From contig JAITWV010000183.1 in assembly GCA_031285105.1 (NCBI GenBank), positions 1 through 8,938 of the forward strand: a stretch of 8,938 bases of DNA. The letters run 5' to 3'. Under the pieces are notes generated by a model. The model did no database searches, had not been told where the DNA came from, and worked only from the letters and a program-made list of their open reading frames with translations. Origin of the DNA: Streptococcaceae bacterium. GTDB taxonomy: Bacteria; Bacillota; Bacilli; Lactobacillales; Streptococcaceae. The position numbers and the translations under genes are program-made. Of this stretch, positions 1 to 5,297 are shown piece by piece (position 1 is the first letter of the stretch; each line of letters opens with the position of its first letter).

Positions 1-283
1 CCATCGGAAGTCCCCTTGTGGGATATTGCTTAGAAAACCCCTAGCCGATTAAGGAATGAGATTTTTTGGAAGGTGGGTTTCCTTCCAAAAAAGCTGCTTC
101 CGTCTCGCCACAGCAGCCACACCGCCGAGCCAGTCCGCAGCCCAAATGCGAAAGCTCGTAAATGAAGAATACAGTTAAAGTCTTACTTATTTCACAAACT
201 CCAATTAACTTACGCTGTACTAAAGAGAGTGCTTTATTCAAAAATAAAAGCAACACAATCAACTAAAAGAGCCAATAATTAAT
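1..283. other. Gene-less left edge with GC-rich block
   Basis: I find no supportable gene in this stretch. At 91-150, 40 of 60 bases are G or C, against a clearly AT-rich background elsewhere, and the block is followed by AT-rich sequence from about 150 onward. A 73-codon minus-strand frame (262 down to 41) begins with TTG and has no ribosome binding site. Its predicted C-terminal half is rich in Gly, Cys and Arg, as expected from translating GC-rich noncoding DNA. The composition suggests either a structured RNA or the edge of a mobile element continuing outside the window. I could not match it to tRNA, tmRNA, RNase P RNA or 6S RNA by eye. The foreign origin is inference. Confidence 0.5.
62..92. 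repeat. Perfect 12-bp inverted repeat, 7-nt loop
   Basis: TTTTTTGGAAGG (62-73) is followed by a 7-base spacer and CCTTCCAAAAAA (81-92), an exact reverse complement. The T-run lies on the 5' side and the A-run on the 3' side on both strands, so it is not a normal intrinsic terminator in either direction. It directly precedes the GC-rich block. It could be a protein-binding or processing palindrome, or part of a mobile-element end. Confidence 0.75.
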
Positions 284-330
284 AATGTATTTTTAAGTGC
301 ATTTGGGTACGTCTAAATACATTTTTATTA
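280..330. repeat. AT-rich inverted repeat upstream of carbonic anhydrase gene
   Basis: AATGTATTT (284-292) and AAATACATT (315-323) are exact reverse complements separated by 22 bases. The pairing extends outward imperfectly (TAAT at 280-283 against ATTA at 327-330, with a small bulge). The right arm ends just before the AGGAGGG ribosome binding site at 330-336. It could be an operator or a leader hairpin affecting translation. I do not see a convincing -35/-10 pair for the gene. Confidence 0.4.
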
Positions 331-341
331 GGAGGGTCTAT

Positions 342-974
342 ATGCTAACTTATGAAAAACAAGAAGAGTGGAAAATCATTACAGGTTTTATGCAATCACC
401 AATTGATATTAAAACAGCATCCTGTAAAAAAATGAGATTATCTGGAAAAAATCAAATTCATTTAAATTACAATCAGCAAATTGAGGCAGTTGAGGAATTT
501 TTTTATAATCATATCTTTCACAGTTTAGGGCAAGCTGAGATTTGGAGTAGGAAATATGATTTAGTACAATATCATTTTCACGCCCCAAGTGAGCATGCAA
601 TTGATGGAAAGAAGTTTGATCTTGAGGGACATTTTGTACATACTGGAAAAAATGGACAGTTAGCGGTGATTGGCGTCTTTTTTACTATTGGTAAGGAAAA
701 TCAAGCATTTGAAGAAGTTTTGCTAAAAATGGAAGGAAAGAGTACCTTTGAGGTTAAGCATATTATGGACTTTTTCCCAGAAAATAAACAATACTATCAT
801 TATCTAGGTTCATTGACTACCCCTCCTTTAACTGAAAGTGTTGAGTGGTTTATCTTCAAAGAAACAAAAGAAATTTCACTTCATCAATTAAAACGTTTTG
901 AAAAAATTCATAATTGCAATTGTCGAAATCTTCAACCAGAGCATGCGCGTTTAATATTAGATGTAACCGAGTAG
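342..974 (+). CDS. cah: Alpha-class carbonic anhydrase, cytoplasmic type
   Basis: Predicted to catalyse reversible hydration of CO2 to bicarbonate, 210 residues. The frame is open from 297 (GTG), but only ATG 342 has a good ribosome binding site (AGGAGGG at 330-336, 5-base spacer). The family signature is clear: QSPIDI (18-23), QYHFH with zinc ligands His78 and His80, SEH (83-85, gatekeeper Glu84), EGHFVH with third ligand His97, and GSLTTPP with the active-site Thr159. His57 or His60 may be the proton shuttle. There is no signal peptide or membrane segment, although many bacterial alpha-CAs are exported. The cysteine usual in exported bacterial forms after TTPP is Leu163, and the position before QSPIDI is Met17, so the exported-form disulfide appears absent. 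That fits a cytoplasmic enzyme supplying bicarbonate to carboxylases. The N-terminus is short for the family. A terminator overlaps its stop codon. Confidence 0.9.
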   Translation: MLTYEKQEEWKIITGFMQSPIDIKTASCKKMRLSGKNQIHLNYNQQIEAVEEFFYNHIFHSLGQAEIWSRKYDLVQYHFHAPSEHAIDGKKFDLEGHFVHTGKNGQLAVIGVFFTIGKENQAFEEVLLKMEGKSTFEVKHIMDFFPENKQYYHYLGSLTTPPLTESVEWFIFKETKEISLHQLKRFEKIHNCNCRNLQPEHARLILDVTE

Positions 975-992
975 TTATTTTCTCGGTTTTTT
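965..992 (+). terminator. Intrinsic terminator overlapping the carbonic anhydrase stop codon
   Basis: AACCGAG (965-971) pairs with CTCGGTT (982-988), followed by a T-run to 992. The 10-base loop begins with the TAG stop codon (972-974), so the last codons form the upstream arm of the stem. The hairpin should end transcription directly after the gene and isolate the UvrA-like gene downstream. Confidence 0.7.
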
Positions 993-994
993 GT

Positions 995-1022
995 TTGTTT
1001 TCATTTCTTATGATGTTACAAT
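995..1022 (+). promoter_or_regulatory. Putative extended -10 promoter of the UvrA-like gene
   Basis: TTGTTT (995-1000) is followed by a 16-base spacer and TACAAT (1017-1022), preceded by TG at 1014-1015 in the TGnTACAAT extended -10 arrangement. Transcription would start near 1029, leaving a very short leader that carries the AAAGGAGGG ribosome binding site (1036-1044) of the next gene. This also argues against a coding start before 1029. Confidence 0.5.
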
Positions 1023-1050
1023 GAAGTTTCAAGAAAAAGGAGGGCAAAAA

Positions 1051-3291
1051 ATGCAAGAATATATCACACTAATTAATGCCAGACAAAATAACTTAAAAAA
1101 TGTTGATTTGAAAATTCCTAAGCGGAAAATCACCATTTTTACAGGTGTTTCTGGTTCTGGCAAATCATCAATTGTCTTTGATACAATCGCTCAAGAAGCA
1201 GGTCGTCAATTAAATGAAAACTTTTCTAAATTTGCTCGTAACTTTTTGCCTAAATACGCTCAACCTGATGTAGATGAAATTGAAAATCTATCAATGGCGG
1301 TGGTGGTTGATCAAAGTCGTATCGGTGGTAATTCTCGTTCAACTTTGGGAACAATTACGGACATTAATCCACTCATTCGCCTACTTTTTTCACGTATTGG
1401 GCAACCTCATTTAGGTCCTGCTTGGAATTTTTCATTTAATGACCCACATGGTATGTGTAAAACTTGCGAAGGAATTGGACGTATTGTTGCTCTTGACTTG
1501 GATAAGGCACTTGATAAGAATAAATCACTAAATGAAGGAGCCATTTTACTTCCAGGTTATAAAGTGGACTCTTGGCAAAATAAGTTTTACACGCAAAGTG
1601 GTTTTTTTGACAATGACAAACCGATTAAAGATTATACACCACAGGAGTTACAGAAATTTCTTTATTCAGAAGGTGAAAAAATTGACTCATTATTTATGGA
1701 AGGGATGAGTTCTAATTTTGAAGGATTGGTTTATCGTTTTAACCGCACGAATATTAAAGGTGGAAACGAAACCTCAGCTGCGACGCAAAAGAAAATTGCT
1801 CCATTTATTTCAGAGCAAAAATGTTTTGATTGTCATGGCACGCGTTTTAATCCACAAGTGTTAGAGTGTAAGATTGGAAACTATAATATTGCTGATTTTT
1901 TGGCGATGCAGGTGGATGAATTAACGCAAGTGATTGGGCAAATACAAGAAGAAAGCATTTCACCGGTTATTCAAAATATTCAACATCGTTTAACAGATTT
2001 AATTGAAATTGGCTTAGATTATGTTAGTTTAGACCGTGAAACGTCAACATTGTCAGGTGGAGAAAGTCAGCGTGTCAAAATGGTTAAGCACTTATCGAGT
2101 AGTTTAATTGATGTCATTTACATTTTTGATGAACCAAGTATTGGCTTGCACCCAAGAGATGTGCATCGTTTGAACGAATTATTAATAAAATTACGTGATA
2201 AAGGAAATACGGTGATTGTAGTTGAGCATGATCCTGATGTGATTAAAGTAGCCGATCATATTATTGATGTTGGGCCAAAAGCAGGAAAACATGGTGGGCA
2301 TATTACGTTTGAAGGCACGTTTACTGAACTATTAAAGAGCGATACATTAACAGGAAAAGCTTTTGGACAAAAAATTGACTTTAAAAAAACACCTCGTATA
2401 CCAAAAGAATTTATTGAAACCTCAAAAAGTACCTTGCATAATTTAAAAAATACAAGTTTAAAAGTGCCACTTGGTTTGTTTACAGTCGTTACAGGAGTTG
2501 CCGGTTCTGGTAAATCGACACTCGTTAATGGCGTTTTTGCCAAAGAATATCCTGATAGCATTGTGATTGACCAATCGGCTGTAGCTGGTAATATTCGCTC
2601 AAATCCAGCAACTTACACCGGCATTATGAATGATATTCGTAAATTATTTGCCACCGTTAACAATGTTTCAGCAGGTTTATTCAGCTATAATTCAGAGGGT
2701 GCTTGTGAAACTTGTAAAGGACATGGAGTGATAAAAATGGAATTATCCTTCATGGACTCAGTGGAAATTTTATGTCAAACATGTCTTGGTAAACGTTACA
2801 AACAAGAAGTTTATCAGTATTTATTGAATGGTAAGTCAATTGATGAAGTTTTAGCTATGACAATTAGCGAATCTCTTGAATTTTTCGCTGATGAAAAAGC
2901 CATCTTTAGAAAACTACAACAAATTGAAGAAGTTGGCTTAGGTTATATGACGCTTGGACAACCTTTAAATACCCTTTCAGGTGGGGAAAATCAACGCTTG
3001 AAATTAGCCAAAGAATTAAATAAAAAAGGCAATATTTATATCATGGATGAACCGACAACGGGATTACACATGTCAGATATTACGAGCATCTTTAAAATTA
3101 TCGAAAAACTGATAAATAAAGGAAACACTGTAATTGTGATTGAGCATAATACAGATGTTATGCGTTCGGCTGATTGGTTAATTGATGTGGGTGTTGATGG
3201 TGGTATTCGCGGTGGTGAGATTCTTTTTGAAGGAAAACCAATTGATTTGTTGAATTGTGAAAAATCAATTACTGCTAAATATATTAAATAA
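1051..3291 (+). CDS. Short UvrA-like ABC ATPase (UvrA paralogue)
   Basis: 746 residues. ATG 1051 is chosen because AAAGGAGGG lies 6 bases upstream; the in-frame extension to 991 would cover a promoter. It is a tandem-ABC ATPase of the UvrA family. The first half has Walker A GVSGSGKSS (32-40), signature LSGGESQR (334-341), Walker B with FDEP (359-362) and VEH (391-393). The second half has GVAGSGKST (482-490), LSGGENQR (642-649), MDEPTTGLH (665-673) and IEH (697-699). CxxC pairs at 136/139 and 258/261, and at 552/555 and 575/578, resemble the UvrA zinc modules. Repair UvrA is about 940-960 residues. The spacing between Walker A and the first CxxC here leaves no room for the UvrB-binding domain. 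So canonical UvrB recruitment is doubtful. Related short UvrA proteins (UvrA2, DrrC) have been linked to drug or DNA-damage tolerance; its role here is unknown. It is a monocistronic unit facing nusG. Confidence 0.88.
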   Translation: MQEYITLINARQNNLKNVDLKIPKRKITIFTGVSGSGKSSIVFDTIAQEAGRQLNENFSKFARNFLPKYAQPDVDEIENLSMAVVVDQSRIGGNSRSTLGTITDINPLIRLLFSRIGQPHLGPAWNFSFNDPHGMCKTCEGIGRIVALDLDKALDKNKSLNEGAILLPGYKVDSWQNKFYTQSGFFDNDKPIKDYTPQELQKFLYSEGEKIDSLFMEGMSSNFEGLVYRFNRTNIKGGNETSAATQKKIAPFISEQKCFDCHGTRFNPQVLECKIGNYNIADFLAMQVDELTQVIGQIQEESISPVIQNIQHRLTDLIEIGLDYVSLDRETSTLSGGESQRVKMVKHLSSSLIDVIYIFDEPSIGLHPRDVHRLNELLIKLRDKGNTVIVVEHDPDVIKVADHIIDVGPKAGKHGGHITFEGTFTELLKSDTLTGKAFGQKIDFKKTPRIPKEFIETSKSTLHNLKNTSLKVPLGLFTVVTGVAGSGKSTLVNGVFAKEYPDSIVIDQSAVAGNIRSNPATYTGIMNDIRKLFATVNNVSAGLFSYNSEGACETCKGHGVIKMELSFMDSVEILCQTCLGKRYKQEVYQYLLNGKSIDEVLAMTISESLEFFADEKAIFRKLQQIEEVGLGYMTLGQPLNTLSGGENQRLKLAKELNKKGNIYIMDEPTTGLHMSDITSIFKIIEKLINKGNTVIVIEHNTDVMRSADWLIDVGVDGGIRGGEILFEGKPIDLLNCEKSITAKYIK

Positions 3292-3294
3292 ACA

Positions 3295-3334
3295 AAAAAA
3301 TCCTAAATTTGCATAAATGCGTTTAGGATTTTTT
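3295..3334. terminator. Bidirectional intrinsic terminator between UvrA-like gene and nusG
   Basis: AAAAAATCCTAAA (3295-3307) pairs exactly with TTTAGGATTTTTT (3322-3334). GCAT and ATGC (3311-3314 and 3317-3320) extend the stem inward. T-runs follow the stem on both strands, so one hairpin can end both the plus-strand UvrA-like transcript (stop at 3291) and the minus-strand nusG transcript (stop at 3342). Confidence 0.85.
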
Positions 3335-3341
3335 GATTTTT

Positions 3342-3893
3342 TTAATTAAATTCTTTCACCTGGAAGAAATCAAGTTCAGCCGAAGTTGCACGTCCAAACA
3401 TTTCAATATCTACTTTTAATTTTTGTTTTTCCAAATCAACCTCAGTCACTTCACCGGTCATTTCAGCAAAGGCACCTTCGGTAATACGAACGATATCACC
3501 CACTTGAACTTGTAAATCAGAAACACGAATTTGTAAGTTCATCATTCTCAAGATATCTTCTACTTCTTCAGGTAATAATGGAGCAGGTTTCGATCCAGCA
3601 CCAGCAGCTCCAACAAATCCGGTAACGTTTTGTGTATTACGCACGATATACCAAGATTGATCAGTCATGACCATCTCAACTAAGACATATCCTGGAAAAA
3701 TATTTTCTTCGATTTGTTTTTCCTTGCCGCCTTTTTCTTCAATCTTTGTTTCTGTTGGCACAAGGACACGGAAAATGTAATCTTCCATATTCATTGAAAT
3801 TGCACGAGATTCAATATCACGTTTTACTTTGTTTTCATAACCAGAATAAGTTTGTAGGGCATACCATTCTTTTTCAAAACTTTCTACTGACAT
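3342..3893 (-). CDS. nusG: Transcription termination/antitermination factor NusG
   Basis: RNA polymerase-binding elongation factor that modulates pausing and termination and couples transcription to translation; 183 residues, normal family length. The NGN domain is at about 6-115, with WYALQTYSGYENKV (10-23), FPGYVLVEM (66-74) and VRNTQNVTGFVG (84-95). The C-terminal KOW domain has GDIVRITEG (132-140) and MFGRATSAELDF (165-176). A frame starting at GTG 3902 is open, but that GTG is part of the GAGGTG ribosome binding site. The site sits 6 bases before ATG 3893, so I take the ATG. It is the last gene of the minus-strand rpmG-secE-nusG cluster, but 264 bases and a palindromic element separate it from secE. 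It probably has its own promoter and ends at a terminator shared with the convergent UvrA-like gene. Confidence 0.97.
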   Translation of the reverse strand: MSVESFEKEWYALQTYSGYENKVKRDIESRAISMNMEDYIFRVLVPTETKIEEKGGKEKQIEENIFPGYVLVEMVMTDQSWYIVRNTQNVTGFVGAAGAGSKPAPLLPEEVEDILRMMNLQIRVSDLQVQVGDIVRITEGAFAEMTGEVTEVDLEKQKLKVDIEMFGRATSAELDFFQVKEFN

Positions 3894-3967
3894 ATTTTTC
3901 ACCTCTATATATTATTTATCAAGTTCAAAATAAAAAACCTCAGTCCCCCGAAGTTCCTCACTTGCTG

Positions 3968-3996
3968 ATTATAACACAGCTTTTTGAATTGTACTA
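3968..3996 (-). promoter_or_regulatory. Putative nusG promoter (extended -10)
   Basis: Read on the minus strand, TATAAT lies at 3973-3968, preceded by TG in the TGnTATAAT arrangement. Seventeen bases further upstream is TAGTAC (3996-3991), a poor match to TTGACA, so the extended -10 would carry recognition. The start would be near 3961, giving a leader of about 68 nt before nusG. The -35 position abuts the end of the palindromic element, so the original -35 may have been altered by its insertion. Confidence 0.55.
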
Positions 3997-4158
3997 GGAT
4001 GTGTTGCGAAACTATTCATTCTAATAAAATAAGGTTGTTTTTTTTCCATAATCGAGGCGAAATTTTCAGCTTATGTGGTTCATAAGCTGAAAATTTTAAC
4101 GAAAAGTATGGGAAAAACAGCCTGATTTTATTGTTTTAATAGTTTTCGCAACACATAC
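3997..4158. repeat. Long palindromic MITE-like element between secE and nusG
   Basis: About 160 bases that fold almost end to end. The outer arms are ATGTGTTGCGAAACTATT (3999-4016) and AATAGTTTTCGCAACACAT (4138-4156), differing by one inserted T. The middle arms are TAAAAT through CCATA (4025-4050) and TATGG through ATTTTA (4107-4130), with few mismatches. The core is a perfect 16-bp hairpin (4060-4075 with 4081-4096, 5-base loop). There is no ORF inside. TACTA occurs at both edges (3992-3996 and 4156-4160), and TA flanks the most symmetrical boundaries, so the exact ends and target duplication are ambiguous. The outer terminus loosely resembles IS6-family ends (GG-T-TGTTGC-AA). The class is inferred; EFAR-type repeats of E. 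faecalis are one comparison. Confidence 0.8.
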
Positions 4159-4325
4159 TACATTAATGAGCTAATTCCTAAGCCAATCAAGCGATCAAAT
4201 GCCCAGAATAATAAAGCGAAAATGATACTTGTTTCAATAACAACTAACGTATCTTTACGTAAAGCCGTTTTTGATGGCCAAGAAACTTTTTTCATTTCAT
4301 CGACAACGCTTTTTAAAAATTTCAT
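4158..4325 (-). CDS. secE: Preprotein translocase subunit SecE
   Basis: Small essential subunit of the SecYEG channel in the cytoplasmic membrane, 55 residues, typical of Gram-positive SecE. The conserved cytoplasmic segment EMKKVSWPSKTAL (10-22) is the SecE signature and precedes one transmembrane helix (about 27-50). The start ATG 4325 is preceded by AGGAG (4340-4336), which overlaps the rpmG stop codon region; rpmG and secE are 13 bases apart and surely co-transcribed. The TAG stop lies exactly at the boundary of the palindromic element, so the C-terminal end or the stop could come from the insertion. The length and the ending GISSLM are nonetheless normal for the family. Confidence 0.97.
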   Translation of the reverse strand: MKFLKSVVDEMKKVSWPSKTALRKDTLVVIETSIIFALLFWAFDRLIGLGISSLM

Positions 4326-4338
4326 TCTTCGTCAACTC

Positions 4339-4491
4339 CTATTTTGTTTCTCTATGAATTGTATGTTTGCCACAATGACGGCAAAACTTTTTAACTTCTA
4401 AACGTTCAGTACGCTTATGATCATTAGCTGTAATTGAGTAATTTCTTGAACCACAAACAGTACACGCTAAAGCTGCTTTTTTAATAGCCAA
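4339..4491 (-). CDS. rpmG: 50S ribosomal protein L33, zinc-binding type
   Basis: 50-residue large-subunit ribosomal protein. CxxC pairs at Cys10/Cys13 and Cys37/Cys40 form the zinc ribbon of the C+ form, and the C-terminal HRETK is the usual L33 ending. The reading begins at TTG 4491, 6 bases after the GAGGTG ribosome binding site. An in-frame GTG at 4500 is part of that site and is rejected. L33 adjoining secE and nusG is the common Firmicutes arrangement. A likely promoter lies at 4551-4523, overlapping the divergent promoter of the CBS-ACT gene. Genomes of this group often carry further L33 copies elsewhere; that cannot be seen here. Confidence 0.95.
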   Translation of the reverse strand: MAIKKAALACTVCGSRNYSITANDHKRTERLEVKKFCRHCGKHTIHRETK

Positions 4492-4522
4492 AATGCTCAC
4501 CTCATTTAACATTCTTGCGTTA

Positions 4523-4551
4523 AGAGTAACAAAAATATTGTACTAAGTCAA
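4523..4551 (-). promoter_or_regulatory. Putative promoter of rpmG-secE
   Basis: On the minus strand TTGACT (4551-4546, five of six matches to the -35 consensus) is followed by a 17-base spacer and TACTCT (4528-4523), a weak -10 that keeps the key T, A and final T. The leader would be about 25 nt. It overlaps the opposite-strand promoter of the CBS-ACT gene. Confidence 0.45.
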
Positions 4552-4567
4552 TCTATAGTGATATTAT
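4538..4567 (+). promoter_or_regulatory. Putative promoter of the CBS-ACT gene
   Basis: TTGTAC (4538-4543), an 18-base spacer and TATTAT (4562-4567) form a plausible housekeeping promoter. The expected start near 4574 leaves a short leader containing GGAGG (4589-4593). It overlaps the divergent rpmG promoter, so the two may compete for RNA polymerase. Confidence 0.45.
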
Positions 4568-4602
4568 AAGAGTATTCATAAATAAAGTGGAGGACAAGGT
4601 TT

Positions 4603-5241
4603 ATGCTATTATTAAATACAATTGTTGTGCGTAAAGAAAAACTAACAACAGTGTCAGATACAGTTAGTTTAGATGAAGCTTTAAGAGTTCTTGAGGAGTC
4701 AGGTTATCGTTGTGTGCCGATTTTAAGTGAAGATGGCAAAAAGTATAAGGGTAACATCTATAAAATGCACATCTATCGTCACAAGGCAAATGGTGGAGAT
4801 ATGAATGAAAATGTAATGTCATTAATGAAAAATGATAACAAGTTTATTTACTTAACTTCAAACTTCTATAATGTCTTTTTTGATATTAAAGATTTACCAT
4901 ATATTGCTGTGTTGAACGACAATAATGATTTTCATGGTATTTTAACTCATGCTTCTTTATTGAACTTATTAGAAGATAGTTGGAATATCAAAGAAGGAAA
5001 ATATGTAATGACGGTAGCTTCTGCTGGTGAAAAAGGTGACTTAGCTGAGATGACGAAAATTATCAGCAAACGGGCAAACCTAGCAAGTTGTATGACTTTA
5101 GATGCTGGTCGTGACAAATATATCCGTCGTACGTTGTTTACATTGGATAAAGCAACAACAAAAGAAGCATTAGATGAAATCACCAAAAAATTAGAGAAAA
5201 AACATTATAATGTGATTGAAGTCGAAGATTTAGATGCATAA
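4603..5241 (+). CDS. cbpA: CBS-ACT domain protein, CbpA-like putative c-di-AMP receptor
   Basis: 212 residues, ATG 4603, GGAGG 9 bases upstream. A pair of CBS domains (about 10-60 and 72-124) is followed by a C-terminal ACT-like domain (about 133-208) with VMTVASAGEKGDLAEMTKII at its start. CBS pairs bind adenine nucleotides, and ACT domains bind small regulatory ligands. This architecture and length match Listeria CbpA (Lmo0553), identified as binding cyclic-di-AMP; ligand binding here is inferred from similarity. There is no enzyme domain, no DNA-binding domain and no membrane segment, so it is probably a cytosolic signal receptor acting on a partner. It is divergent from rpmG and is followed by a terminator, hence a single-gene unit. 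The symbol follows the Listeria protein and does not refer to the unrelated choline-binding CbpA. Confidence 0.8.
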   Translation: MLLLNTIVVRKEKLTTVSDTVSLDEALRVLEESGYRCVPILSEDGKKYKGNIYKMHIYRHKANGGDMNENVMSLMKNDNKFIYLTSNFYNVFFDIKDLPYIAVLNDNNDFHGILTHASLLNLLEDSWNIKEGKYVMTVASAGEKGDLAEMTKIISKRANLASCMTLDAGRDKYIRRTLFTLDKATTKEALDEITKKLEKKHYNVIEVEDLDA

Positions 5242-5248
5242 AGACAAC

Positions 5249-5283
5249 AAAAGGCGTGGGATGAACTCCAACACGTCTTTTTT
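5249..5283 (+). terminator. Intrinsic terminator after the CBS-ACT gene
   Basis: AAAAGGCGTG (5249-5258) pairs with CACGTCTTTT (5272-5281), with one G-U pair, and continues into a T-run to 5283. It lies in the 56-base gap before folC, only a few bases before the folC ribosome binding site, so folC must rely on readthrough or an unrecognised start. Confidence 0.75.
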
Positions 5284-5297
5284 ATAGGAGTAAAAAA

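Noticed and set aside
41..262. 73-residue minus-strand frame at the left edge
   Set aside because: It starts with TTG, has no ribosome binding site, no recognised motif, and its unusual Gly/Cys/Arg composition follows from the GC-rich DNA it reads through.
297..341. Upstream GTG start for the carbonic anhydrase
   Set aside because: No ribosome binding site before 297, and the extension adds no signal peptide. ATG 342 has AGGAGGG at ideal distance.
991..1050. 20-residue N-terminal extension of the UvrA-like protein
   Set aside because: It covers a likely promoter and lies upstream of the strong ribosome binding site for ATG 1051; the family N-terminus starts close to the chosen Met.
3925..3962. 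Attenuator or terminator in the nusG leader (GGGGGACTGAGG followed by a T-run on the minus strand)
   Set aside because: The G-rich stretch has no matching C-rich arm; only 4-bp pairings such as TCAG/CTGA are possible.
3746..3997. 83-residue plus-strand frame opposite nusG and its leader
   Set aside because: Shadow of nusG on the other strand, without a ribosome binding site or family resemblance.
4060..4096. Core hairpin of the secE-nusG element as an intrinsic terminator
   Set aside because: The stem is strong, but neither strand shows a proper T-run directly after it; the T/A-rich flanks are part of the paired arms.
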